From contig NZ_JARWQD010000312.1 in NCBI RefSeq assembly GCF_029869545.1, positions 1 through 64,000 of the forward strand: a stretch of 64,000 nt of DNA. The letters are read 5' to 3'. Shown here one piece after another: positions 40,171-48,387 of the stretch. The stretch is from Nocardia wallacei (GTDB lineage Bacteria; Actinomycetota; Actinomycetes; Mycobacteriales; Mycobacteriaceae). Positions within the stretch are counted from its first letter, which is position 1. Each line of letters starts with the position of its first letter. Below the pieces are notes generated by a model. That model was given only the letters and a program-made list of their open reading frames with translations. It had not been told where the DNA came from and did no database searches. The position numbers and the translations under genes were made by a program.

Positions 40171-42591
40171 TCACGCGCGCAGGCGGCGGACCTCTGCGGC
40201 GGAGGGGCAGCGCAGCGCTCGGGCCGCGAGCGCGGTGCAGGTCTTCATGTCCGAGGCGCGGACGGCCGCCTTGATCTCCGGCACGGCCGGTGGGGCGACG
40301 CTGAGTTCGGTGACGCCGAGGCCCAGCAGGATCGGGACGGCGCCGGGGTCGGCGGCCAGTTCGCCGCAGACGTGGACGGGGATGTCGCCCGCCCCGCGGC
40401 AGGTCATGTCGATCAGGCGCAGCACACCGGGGTCGAGCGGATCGGCGAGGGCGGCGAGGGTGTCGTTGCCGCGTTCGGCCGCCAGGGCGTACTGGGTCAG
40501 GTCGTTGGTCCCGATGCTGAGGAAATCGACGTGATCGGCGAACGCCGAGGCCCTGGCCGCGGTTGCGGGGACCTCCACCATGATGCCGAGATCGACCGAG
40601 AGTCCTTGCGGCGCCACCTCTTCCAGTAACGCGCGTCCGGCCCGGACCTCGTCGAGCGCGGTCACCATCGGGAACATCACACCGACGGGGTGGTCGGCAG
40701 CGACGCGCGCGATCGCGCGCAGCTGGTCGCGGAACAGCCCCGGATGCGCCAGGGTGAAACGGATCCCGCGCACGCCGAGGAACGGGTTGGCCTCCACCGG
40801 TCGCGGCAGGTACGGCAGCGGCTTGTCCCCGCCGACATCGAGGGTGCGCAGGATGATGCGGCGGCCGCCGAATGCCGCCGCTATCTCGCGATACACCTGC
40901 TCCTGCTCGTCGACCGTGGGTGCCCGGTCGCGGTCCAGGAACAGGAATTCGGTTCTGACCAGGCCCGCCAGGTCCGCTCCGGCGCGCGCCGCCGCCACCG
41001 CCTCGGCCACGCTGCCCACATTGGCCGCGACATCGATGACGGTGTGGTCCCGCATGATCGCCGGTTGTGCCGCCGCGGCCCGGGCGGCGTGCCGATGCTG
41101 CCGCAGTTCCGCCGCGCGCGTGGCGAACTCGCCGAGCAGGCCCGGGTCCGGGTCGATCTCGAGCACACCGGCGCCGCCGTCCACGATGACCGTGGTCCCC
41201 TCCGGGATCTCCAGCACCCGCGGGCCCGCGCCGACGAGGGCCGGAATCCCCTTGGAGCGCGCGATGATCGCGCTGTGCGCGGTGGGACTGCCCTGCGCCA
41301 GCACCATGCCGGTCACCAGTTCCGGGTCGAGCCCGGCGACCTGCGCCGGGGTCAGGTCGGTCGCGACGAGAACGCCTGGGCGAGTTGAGATTCCGGCGCC
41401 GCGTCCGAGTAGTTCCGCCAGCACCTGATCGCGCACCGCCCGCAGATCCTCGGCACGGGCGCGCTGATAGTCGTCCGGCAGCTGCGCGAGATCGGCCGCG
41501 GCGGAACCGAAGACGGTCGCCCACGCCGTCGCCGCGGCCTGTCCGGCGGCGATCCGCTCCCCGATCGCCTCGGACAGTTCGTCATCGTCCAGGAGCAGCA
41601 GATGCGCCTCGAAGATTCCCGTGGTGGCCTCGTCGCGCGCCCGGGATGCGCGATCGGCCTCGGCGCGAATGCTGTTTCGTGCCTTGGCGATTGCCGCATC
41701 GAGGCGTCGGCGTTCCGCGGCGGGTGGACCGCCCGGGTGGTCCGGTGGCTCGAATTCGGGTGCCGACAGGTGCCGGGCCGGGCCGATACCGATTCCCGGG
41801 GAGGCCGGATAGGGACCGGACGTGCTTGCACCGGACGGCGTGGCCTCGATGGGCGATGGACCGGCCGCTTCCTGTGCGCTCTCGCCGAATTGCCTGTCCG
41901 CCAACGCCAGTAACCCGTCGACCGCCTGTTGCGCCTCGGGGCCCGTCGCGGTGGCCTCCACCTCCTGCCCGGCCCGCACCCCGAGTCCCGCGATCCGGCT
42001 CAGGCTCCGCCCGGACACCGGACCGGTTCCGGTACTCAGATTCCGCAACCGGACGTCGGCGTCGTAGCCACGCAGTGCGGTAACCAGCCGTGCGGCAGGT
42101 CGTGCATGCAGGCCGTGCTCATTGGCCACCACGAATGTCGCCCGCACAGCGGGGCCGGTAGGCGCGTCGTCATCGGCCGAGACAGCCGCACGGAGCTGGG
42201 ACTGCTTGCCGGACAACGCGTCCGATGCCTCGGCGGCCACCTCGTCCAGCCCCGCTCCCCCGGCGGCCGACACCACGGCGGCGACCAGACCTTCGACGAG
42301 CGGCGCCGCGCACAACCGCACCTCGTGCGGCGAGTCCAGCAGGTCCACGGCGAGTTCGGCGGACAGCACCGCGCTCCCCAGGTCCATCAGCACGAGCACA
42401 CCGTCACCACTGTCCGCCGCGGCGATCGCCTCCGCGACGGCCACCGCATCGGTACCGAAGGTGTGCTCATCGAGCCCCGCCGCAACCTCGACCCGCACCG
42501 CCCGCCCCTGCACCATCTCCCCCGCCAAGCCCACGGCCGCCCGCGCCAGCGAAAAGCTATGGGAAACAACAACAACCCCGATCACGCCCAC
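40171..42591 (-). CDS. dhaM: Multiphosphoryl transfer protein DhaM (EIIA-Dha, HPr and enzyme I domains)
   Basis: An 806-residue PEP-dependent phosphoryl donor for dihydroxyacetone kinase. Three phosphorylation domains are seen in order. EIIA-Dha has His11 (VVVVSHSFS). HPr has His162 (EHGLHARPAARL). Full enzyme I has His439 (GSPTAHSAIIARSKG), the PEP-binding DVGGDKPLPYLPRP region and VCGELA near the end. Since EI and HPr are both included, the chain from PEP to DhaL-ADP can run without separate general PTS proteins. The order is dhaK-dhaL-dhaM on the minus strand, with a 135-bp gap after dhaL holding a palindromic repeat. Confidence 0.95.
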   Translation of the reverse strand: MGVIGVVVVSHSFSLARAAVGLAGEMVQGRAVRVEVAAGLDEHTFGTDAVAVAEAIAAADSGDGVLVLMDLGSAVLSAELAVDLLDSPHEVRLCAAPLVEGLVAAVVSAAGGAGLDEVAAEASDALSGKQSQLRAAVSADDDAPTGPAVRATFVVANEHGLHARPAARLVTALRGYDADVRLRNLSTGTGPVSGRSLSRIAGLGVRAGQEVEATATGPEAQQAVDGLLALADRQFGESAQEAAGPSPIEATPSGASTSGPYPASPGIGIGPARHLSAPEFEPPDHPGGPPAAERRRLDAAIAKARNSIRAEADRASRARDEATTGIFEAHLLLLDDDELSEAIGERIAAGQAAATAWATVFGSAAADLAQLPDDYQRARAEDLRAVRDQVLAELLGRGAGISTRPGVLVATDLTPAQVAGLDPELVTGMVLAQGSPTAHSAIIARSKGIPALVGAGPRVLEIPEGTTVIVDGGAGVLEIDPDPGLLGEFATRAAELRQHRHAARAAAAQPAIMRDHTVIDVAANVGSVAEAVAAARAGADLAGLVRTEFLFLDRDRAPTVDEQEQVYREIAAAFGGRRIILRTLDVGGDKPLPYLPRPVEANPFLGVRGIRFTLAHPGLFRDQLRAIARVAADHPVGVMFPMVTALDEVRAGRALLEEVAPQGLSVDLGIMVEVPATAARASAFADHVDFLSIGTNDLTQYALAAERGNDTLAALADPLDPGVLRLIDMTCRGAGDIPVHVCGELAADPGAVPILLGLGVTELSVAPPAVPEIKAAVRASDMKTCTALAARALRCPSAAEVRRLRA

Positions 42592-42621
42592 ACCTCCCGG
42601 CCTACCATCGCCCCGCCCCCG

Positions 42622-42698
42622 TCATTTCCGGCACGCTTTCGGCCGGAATGCCCTGCGGCCAATGTGTGGATCCCGGCCAAAAGCACGCCGGGAAATGA
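42622..42698. repeat. Palindromic intergenic repeat between dhaL and dhaM
   Basis: Left arm 42622-42651 (core TTTCCGGCACGCTTTCGGCC) is the inverted copy of right arm 42669-42698 (core GGCCAAAAGCACGCCGGGAA) around a 17-bp spacer. It would form a long RNA hairpin between dhaL and dhaM, and it shares its core with the two inverted arms in the exporter gene at 21094-21289. It appears to be a dispersed repeat. It might lower transcription into dhaM or stabilise upstream mRNA (inference). Confidence 0.75.
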
Positions 42699-42726
42699 AG
42701 GCCGAGCATGCGGGGACCTCCGGGCC

Positions 42727-43347
42727 TCATGAAAGTGCCTGGCGGGCTGCGGATATCAGTAAGGCCGTGCTGGTGGCGCCCGGGTCCTGGTGGCCGATGC
42801 TGCGGTCGCCGAGGTAGGAGGCGCGGCCCTTGCGGGCCTGAAGCGGGATCGTCGCGTCGCGGCCGGATTCGGCCGCCTCGGTGGCGGCGGCCAGGGAGGC
42901 GGCGAAATCTTCTCCCGCCGCGAGTTTTTCCTCCAGCGCATCGACCGCGGGCGTGAGGGCGTCGATCATCGTCTTATCTCCCGGCTCGGCCTTGCCGCGG
43001 GCGATCACGCCGTCCAGACCGGCCCGCAGCGCCTTAGCGAAACCCGGTGCGTCCAGCCCGTTTTCGCCGACAGAAGTGGCCATGCGGAGCAACAGTGTGC
43101 CGTAGAGCGGGCCGCTGGCACCACCCACCGACCGGATCAGCACCATTCCGGCCTGTTTCAGCGCCTCGGCCGCGGAGGCCGGTGCCGACTCGTCGAACGC
43201 AGCCACGACCGCGACCGTGCCCCGGCGCATATTCGTGCCGTGATCCGCATCGCCGATGGCCGCGTCCAATTCGGTGAGCGCCTCGGTGTTCTCGTCGATC
43301 GACGCCGCGAACGCGCGTAGCCAGCGGACGGTATCGAGGGTCGCCAT
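42727..43347 (-). CDS. dhaL: Dihydroxyacetone kinase subunit DhaL (ADP-binding)
   Basis: A 206-residue helical subunit that carries ADP and passes the phosphate to dihydroxyacetone on DhaK. The Mg-ADP site is ELDAAIGDADHGTNM with Asp28, Asp33 and Asp35. The cap region contains SVGGASGPLYGTLL and RKGRASYLGDRSIGHQDPGA. The length equals the family norm. It begins 3 bp after dhaK ends and precedes dhaM. It stays phosphorylated through DhaM rather than ATP, as shown for PTS-type kinases. Confidence 0.97.
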   Translation of the reverse strand: MATLDTVRWLRAFAASIDENTEALTELDAAIGDADHGTNMRRGTVAVVAAFDESAPASAAEALKQAGMVLIRSVGGASGPLYGTLLLRMATSVGENGLDAPGFAKALRAGLDGVIARGKAEPGDKTMIDALTPAVDALEEKLAAGEDFAASLAAATEAAESGRDATIPLQARKGRASYLGDRSIGHQDPGATSTALLISAARQALS

Positions 43348-43350
43348 GGT

Positions 43351-44352
43351 TCACATCCCCCAGCGCAGGGCCGGGGTGCGCACCGGCGCATCCCACAGCC
43401 TCAGCAGTTCGTCGTCGACCTTGGTGAGGGTCACCGAGCACCCCGCCATCTCCAGCGACGTGATGTACGGCCCCACGAGCGAACGGGCGATCTCCACCCC
43501 GCGCCCGCGCAGGATGCGGGCCACCTCGTTGTACACCACGTACAGCTCGAGCAGCGGGGTGCCGCCCATCCCGTTGACGAAGCAGATCACGCTGTCGCCC
43601 TTGACGAACGGCAGATCCGAGACCACCGGTTGCACCAGCATCTCGGCGATCTCCCGGGCGGGCGCCAGCGGTGCGCGGCGGCGGCCGGGTTCGCCGTGGA
43701 TGCCGATCCCGATCTCCATCTCGGTGTCGGGCAGATCGAAGGTCGGCTTGCCCGCGGCGGGCACGGTGCACGAGGTCAGTGCCATCCCCATGCTGCGGGA
43801 GTTCGCGTTCACCCGGCTCGCCACCGCGGCCACCTCGGCGAGCGGGCGGCCCTCCGCGGCGGCCGCCCCGGCCAGCTTCTCCACCAGCACCGTGCCGCCG
43901 ACCCCGCGCCGCCCGGCGGTGTAGAGGCTGTCCTGCACGGCGACATCGTCGTTCACCACCACCGACACCACCTCGGTCCCGGACTCCGCGGCGGCCAGTT
44001 CGGCGGCCATCTCGAAGTTCATGACATCGCCGGTGTAGTTCTTCACGATGTGCAGCACGCCCGCCCCGGCGTCGACCGCGGTCGTCGCGGCCTGAATCTG
44101 ATCCGGTACCGGCGAGGTGAAAACCTCACCGGCACAGGCCGCGTCGAGCATTCCCGGGCCCACGAACCCGCCGTGCAGCGGCTCGTGGCCCGAGCCGCCG
44201 CCGGACACCAGCCCCACCTTCCCCGGCACCGGCGCATCCCCGCGCAGCACGAGGCGGTACTTCTCGTCGACGCGGAGCTCCGGATGCGCCGCGGCCATCC
44301 CGGCCAGGGCCTGCGCGACCACCTCGGCCGGGTCGTTGATCAGCTTCTTCAT
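43351..44352 (-). CDS. dhaK: Dihydroxyacetone kinase subunit DhaK (substrate-binding)
   Basis: 333 residues. The residues known from the E. coli protein are found: His56 (GGGSGHEPLH, 51-60), Asp109 (VKNYTGDVMNF) and the covalent-binding His219 (GIGIHGEPG). It binds dihydroxyacetone as a hemiaminal and receives phosphate from DhaL, giving DHAP for glycolysis. The ATG 44352 has AGGAGG 6 nt upstream, which decides the start. It is the first enzyme gene of the dha operon, 76 bp downstream of a CGNR regulator on the same strand. Confidence 0.97.
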   Translation of the reverse strand: MKKLINDPAEVVAQALAGMAAAHPELRVDEKYRLVLRGDAPVPGKVGLVSGGGSGHEPLHGGFVGPGMLDAACAGEVFTSPVPDQIQAATTAVDAGAGVLHIVKNYTGDVMNFEMAAELAAAESGTEVVSVVVNDDVAVQDSLYTAGRRGVGGTVLVEKLAGAAAAEGRPLAEVAAVASRVNANSRSMGMALTSCTVPAAGKPTFDLPDTEMEIGIGIHGEPGRRRAPLAPAREIAEMLVQPVVSDLPFVKGDSVICFVNGMGGTPLLELYVVYNEVARILRGRGVEIARSLVGPYITSLEMAGCSVTLTKVDDELLRLWDAPVRTPALRWGM

Positions 44353-44428
44353 CGAGTCCTCCTGTCGGCGCGCTCCCTTCGAAGGCTGCCACCGGTCGGC
44401 GATCTCGCGGTGGATTTCCGCCAGGAAT

Positions 44429-44986
44429 CTAGGAATCCCGGTGGCGGTCGTAGTAGCGGGCAACGCGGACGCGGTTCCCGCAGCGCTGGGGCGAGCACCA
44501 GCGGCGGCGCGGGTGGGCGGGCAGGAACAGCATGACGCAATCGTCGGCCTCGCAGCGTTTGAGGCGGGCGATGGCCGGATCGATCAGCAGGTCGACGGCG
44601 GCTTCGGCCAGCACCGCGGCCAGCCGGGCGCCCTCCGGCCCCGCGCGGAACGTGGGTGCGGTGAACGCGCCGTCGTGCCACTCCAGGTAGCGCACCGCGG
44701 GCGCGGCGGACTGCGCCCTGTCCAGTCCGCGCAGGGCGTCGGCCGGGGGGCGATGGCCGTGCAGCACCGCCTCCAGGATGGCCGCGGTGTGGTCGCGAAC
44801 GGCCCGCACGGCCCGGAGGTCCTCATCGACGGGGTGCGGGATCGGCGGCTCCGGCAGCCGGTCGGCCTCCGCGCGCAGCCAGCGCGCCAGGTCCTCCGGC
44901 GTGCTCAGCAGGTCGGCCCCGGCGGGCCGGGTGTTGACCAGGTCCAGCGCCAGCGGCTCGCCGATCAGCGGCGTCGGGTCACTCAT
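44429..44986 (-). CDS. CGNR zinc-finger transcriptional regulator (ABATE domain)
   Basis: A 185-residue regulator. The N-terminal ABATE-like domain contains GEPLALDLVNTRP. The C-terminal zinc finger has Cys145, Cys150, Cys164 and Cys169, the last beginning the family signature CGNR (169-172). Proteins of this type bind DNA through the finger. It is read in the same direction as dhaKLM, 76 bp upstream, and divergently from the alpha/beta hydrolase at 45067. Both are candidate targets. The inverted CCTAATG sites in the divergent region are probable binding sites. Confidence 0.92.
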   Translation of the reverse strand: MSDPTPLIGEPLALDLVNTRPAGADLLSTPEDLARWLRAEADRLPEPPIPHPVDEDLRAVRAVRDHTAAILEAVLHGHRPPADALRGLDRAQSAAPAVRYLEWHDGAFTAPTFRAGPEGARLAAVLAEAAVDLLIDPAIARLKRCEADDCVMLFLPAHPRRRWCSPQRCGNRVRVARYYDRHRDS

Positions 44987-44989
44987 GTG

Positions 44990-45044
44990 CCTAATGCTAC
45001 ATCCTCAAGTTGACACATTAGGTTGGTGACAGCTAGAACTAATG
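44990..45044. promoter_or_regulatory. Divergent control region with CTAATG half-sites
   Basis: CCTAATG (44990-44996) and CATTAGG (45016-45022) form a 7-bp inverted repeat separated by 19 bp. A third half-site, ACTAATG, lies at 45038-45044. They lie between the CGNR gene and the alpha/beta hydrolase gene, the expected place for an operator of the CGNR regulator. TTGACA at 45010-45015 abuts the second half-site and could be a plus-strand -35 box. Confidence 0.55.
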
Positions 45045-45066
45045 CATCTTCTCCGAAAGAAAGCAT

Positions 45067-45966
45067 GTGAACGCCATGGGCCTGCCAGTGATCAACCACC
45101 GCCACCTCGATGTCGACGGCGTCCAGGTCTTCTACCGCGAGTCGGTGCCGACCCGCCCCGACGCTCCGGTTCTGCTACTGCTGCACGGATTTCCGTCGGC
45201 CTCGCACCAGTTCCGCAGGCTCATCGATGCCCTCGGCGACCGCTACCGCCTCGTCGCGCCGGACTATCCCGGCTTCGGAAACACCACGGCCCCGGACGAT
45301 TTCGTCTACACCTTCGACCGCCTCGCCGACATCACCGAGGGATTCGTGCGGCGCCTGGGGCTGACCAGGTTCGCCATGTACGTCTTCGACTTCGGCGCTC
45401 CGATCGGATTCCGCCTGGCCGAACGGCATCCCGAATGGATTGCGGGCCTGATCGTGCAGAACGGGAACGCCTACGCCGCCGGATTATCCGACGGCGCACG
45501 GGAATTCACCGCCTTGCGACCGGACCAGGACGGCGCCGAGGACACCGTTCGCGGCCTGCTCACGCTGGAGGGCACGCGCAGCCAGTACGAGACCGGCGTC
45601 GCCGACCGGACCCTGCTGTCCCCCGAATCCTGGCTGCTGGACCAGCATTTCCTGGATCTGCCCGGCCGCAAGGAGGCCCAGGTGGCGCTCGCCTTCGACT
45701 ACAAGTCGAATATCGCCCGCTACCCCGCCTGGCAGGCATGGTTGCGCACGTACACCCCGCCGACCCTGATCGCCTGGGGCGCGCACGACCCGTTCTTCCC
45801 CGAGCCCGGCGGCCACGCCTACCTGGCCGACGTCCCCGACGCCGAACTGCACGTCCTCGACACCGGCCACTTCGCCCTGGAAACCCACGCGGCCGAAATC
45901 GCCTCCCTCATCGCCGATTTCCTGGACCGGCTACCGGCGGCGATCGCCTATTCGGCGGGCGTGTAG
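45067..45966 (+). CDS. Alpha/beta hydrolase (epoxide hydrolase / haloalkane dehalogenase-like)
   Basis: A 299-residue hydrolase with an aspartate nucleophile type elbow: Asp108 in YVFDFGAPIGF. The oxyanion motif is HGFPSASHQF. The later acid is likely in WGAHDPFF and the base in DTGHFALETHA. These features fit epoxide hydrolases or haloalkane dehalogenases of plain cytosolic type. The start is GTG 45067 or ATG 45076. It is divergent from the CGNR regulator and probably under its control. Its 3' end overlaps the convergent VOC gene by 19 bp. Confidence 0.88.
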   Translation: MNAMGLPVINHRHLDVDGVQVFYRESVPTRPDAPVLLLLHGFPSASHQFRRLIDALGDRYRLVAPDYPGFGNTTAPDDFVYTFDRLADITEGFVRRLGLTRFAMYVFDFGAPIGFRLAERHPEWIAGLIVQNGNAYAAGLSDGAREFTALRPDQDGAEDTVRGLLTLEGTRSQYETGVADRTLLSPESWLLDQHFLDLPGRKEAQVALAFDYKSNIARYPAWQAWLRTYTPPTLIAWGAHDPFFPEPGGHAYLADVPDAELHVLDTGHFALETHAAEIASLIADFLDRLPAAIAYSAGV

Positions 45967-46370
45967 CCGATCATCCACGGCACCGCGTACTTGTCGGTCA
46001 CCATGCCGAACAGCTCGGCCCATTCGGTCTTGCCGATCGGCAGGGATACGTCGCCGCCCGCCGACAGCTGCTGGAAGATCCGCTCCGCCTCGCCGCGGTC
46101 GTTGAAGTCCACCGACACCGCGTAGGCCGGGCTGTCGGTGTTGACGGTCTGCCCGGGCGGGCAGTCCGACGCCATCAGCAGCTGATCGGTGCCCTGTAGC
46201 GGCAGCGCGGCGTGGGCGATCAGATCCTTCGCCTCGGCGGGCAGATTTCCGCCGTCGCCCATCTCGCTGAAGCGGATCAGCTGCAGCTCACCGCCGAATA
46301 CGGACCGATAGAAGGTGAACGCCTCCTCGGCGTTGCCGTTGAACATCAGATAGGGATTCACAGTCGCCAC
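45948..46370 (-). CDS. VOC family protein, PhnB-like
   Basis: A 140-residue PhnB/glyoxalase-fold protein. The typical N terminus is PYLMFNGNAEEAFTFYRSVFGGEL, and the end is AELFGMVTDKYAVPWMIGY. GTG 46370 is chosen because GAGGAGG lies 7 nt upstream; an upstream extension is unlikely. Members of this family are of unknown function, though some confer resistance or bind metals. Its end overlaps the convergent hydrolase by 19 bp. Confidence 0.9.
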   Translation of the reverse strand: MATVNPYLMFNGNAEEAFTFYRSVFGGELQLIRFSEMGDGGNLPAEAKDLIAHAALPLQGTDQLLMASDCPPGQTVNTDSPAYAVSVDFNDRGEAERIFQQLSAGGDVSLPIGKTEWAELFGMVTDKYAVPWMIGYTPAE

Positions 46371-46412
46371 GGGTTGCCTCCTCGGATGAGTACATGGCCG
46401 GACGGACGACAG

Positions 46413-46443
46413 TGGCCGCCGTCCCATATAGGGACGACGGCCA
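46413..46443. terminator. Strong hairpin between the acyl-CoA synthetase and VOC genes
   Basis: A 13-bp stem with one mismatch (TGGCCGCCGTCCC / GGGACGACGGCCA) and the 5-nt loop ATATA. It lies after the minus-strand acyl-CoA synthetase stop and before the VOC start. There is no U-tract, so it may be an atypical terminator or an operator for the VOC gene. Confidence 0.5.
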
Positions 46444-46507
46444 CTCTACGAATTCATCGCTCCCCGCACCGGCATTCCGACCGGACCGGGGTCCGTTTCG
46501 CGGCGAC

Positions 46508-48301
46508 TCAGCCGTTGTAGATGGCGTCCACGTCGGCGGCGTAGTTCTTCATGACCACGGCCCGCTTCAGCGACATCTTCGGCGTCAGTTCGCCGCCCTC
46601 CTGCGTCCAGTCGACGGGCAGGATGCGGATCTTCTTGATCTGCTCGGCGTGCGAGACCAGCTTGTTGGTGTCGGCCACCGCGGCGTCGATCGCGGCCTTG
46701 AGTTCCGGCAGCTCGATCAGCTTCTCCATCGGCAGGTCGGCGGGCAGGCCGTTGCGTTCCTTCCAGCCCGGCACCGCCTCCGGGTCCAGGGTGATCAGCG
46801 CGCCGATGAACGGCTTGCCGTCACCCACCACCATCACCTGACTGATCAGCGGATGCGCCCGCAGCGAATCCTCGAGCATGGCCGGTGCCACGTTCTTGCC
46901 ACCCGCGGTGACGATGATCTCCTTCTTGCGGCCGGTGATGGTGATGAAGCCCCGATCGTCGATGGCGCCCAGGTCACCGGTCTTGAACCAGCCGTCGGCG
47001 AAGGCGTCCTCGGTGGCGGTCGGGTTGTTCCAGTACCCGCCGAACACGACCGGGCCGCGCACCAGCAGCTCACCGTCCTCGGCCACCTTCGCCCCGTGTC
47101 CGGGCAGCGGGCGGCCGACGGAGCCGACCCGGAGGAATTCGGGCGTGTTGACCGAGACGGCGGCGGTGGTCTCGGTGAGGCCGTAGCCCTCGTAGATCGT
47201 CACACCGACGCCGCGGAAGAAGTGGCCCAGCCGCGCGCCCAGCGGACCGCCGCCGGACACCGCCGACCGGCAGCGCCCGCCCATGGCCTCGCGCAGCTTG
47301 CCGTAGACCAGCTTGTCGAACACCGTGTGCTTGGCCTTGAGCACCAGCCCCGCACCGCCGTTGTCCAGCGCCTGGCTGTAGGCGATGGCGGTCTCGGCGG
47401 CGGCGTCGAAGATCTTGCCCTTGCCGCCGTCGTGCGCCTTCTGCTTGGCGCCGTTGAACACCTTCTCGAATACGCGCGGCACCGACAGGATGAAGTCCGG
47501 CTTGTACTCCCCGAACTGCTCGACCAGCGTCGACCAGTCCGCGGTGTGCGCGACGGTGACACCGGCGTCGAACGCGGCGAGCGCCACCGCGCGGGCGAAC
47601 ACGTGCGCCAGCGGCAGGAACAGCAGCGACTTGTTGCCGGGCTTGAGGAACTGCGGCATCGCCGCCCGGTCCGCGGCCGATTCCGCGTACAGGTTGGCGT
47701 GCGAGAGCATGACGCCCTTGGGGCGGCCGGTGGTGCCGGAGGTGTAGATCAGCGTCGCCGGGGAGGCGGCCTTCACCTGGGCGCGCCGGTCGTGCACGGC
47801 CTGGTCGTCGAGGTCGGCACCCTTGGCGACGAGCTGATCGATCGCGCCGTCCGCGAGCCGCAGCACCTCGCGCAGCTCCGGCAGCCCCGACTCGATCTCG
47901 GCGATGGTCGCGCGCTGGGCGGCGGTCTCGACCACCAGCAGCTTGGTCGAGGAATCCTCGAGAATCCAGCGTGCCTGCTCGGCGGAGGAGCTGTCGAAGA
48001 TGGCGACGGTGCAGCCGCCGGCGGCCCAGATGGCGAAGTCCAGGACCACCCACTCGTAGCGGGTCGAGGCCAGGATGGCTACCCGGTCACCGAGTTCGAT
48101 GCCCGACGCGATCAGTCCCTTGGACACCGCCGTGACGTCCTCGGCGAACTTCGCCGCGGTGACATCGGTCCACCCGCCCTTGCCGTCGGGGCGATTGAAC
48201 ACCACCAGGCCGGGCGTGCGCTCGGCATGCCGGAAGGCCCCGTCGGACATGTTGGCGTCCTCGGGAATGGTGTAGGTCGCCGGGACTTCGAACTCTCGCA
48301 T
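46508..48301 (-). CDS. Long-chain fatty acid-CoA ligase (FadD15-like)
   Basis: 597 residues, the expected length. The phosphate loop is YTSGTTGRPKG (186-196). A5 is YEGYGLTETTA and A7 is FKTGDLGAIDDRGFITITGRKKEII, and the lid lysine region is present at the C terminus (ELTPKMSLKRAVV). It activates fatty acids to acyl-AMP and then acyl-CoA, feeding lipid synthesis or beta-oxidation; it resembles mycobacterial FadD15. The start 48301 has AAGGG 6 nt upstream. It lies 86 bp downstream of the esterase gene of the BVMO operon on the same strand. Confidence 0.93.
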   Translation of the reverse strand: MREFEVPATYTIPEDANMSDGAFRHAERTPGLVVFNRPDGKGGWTDVTAAKFAEDVTAVSKGLIASGIELGDRVAILASTRYEWVVLDFAIWAAGGCTVAIFDSSSAEQARWILEDSSTKLLVVETAAQRATIAEIESGLPELREVLRLADGAIDQLVAKGADLDDQAVHDRRAQVKAASPATLIYTSGTTGRPKGVMLSHANLYAESAADRAAMPQFLKPGNKSLLFLPLAHVFARAVALAAFDAGVTVAHTADWSTLVEQFGEYKPDFILSVPRVFEKVFNGAKQKAHDGGKGKIFDAAAETAIAYSQALDNGGAGLVLKAKHTVFDKLVYGKLREAMGGRCRSAVSGGGPLGARLGHFFRGVGVTIYEGYGLTETTAAVSVNTPEFLRVGSVGRPLPGHGAKVAEDGELLVRGPVVFGGYWNNPTATEDAFADGWFKTGDLGAIDDRGFITITGRKKEIIVTAGGKNVAPAMLEDSLRAHPLISQVMVVGDGKPFIGALITLDPEAVPGWKERNGLPADLPMEKLIELPELKAAIDAAVADTNKLVSHAEQIKKIRILPVDWTQEGGELTPKMSLKRAVVMKNYAADVDAIYNG

Positions 48302-48387
48302 CGGTGCCCTTCCACGTGGTTTACTCACCGGTAATTTACGCCACTCGCGGCGGCCCCGTGTGCCCGGAGGGTGAGGCCGCCGAATAT

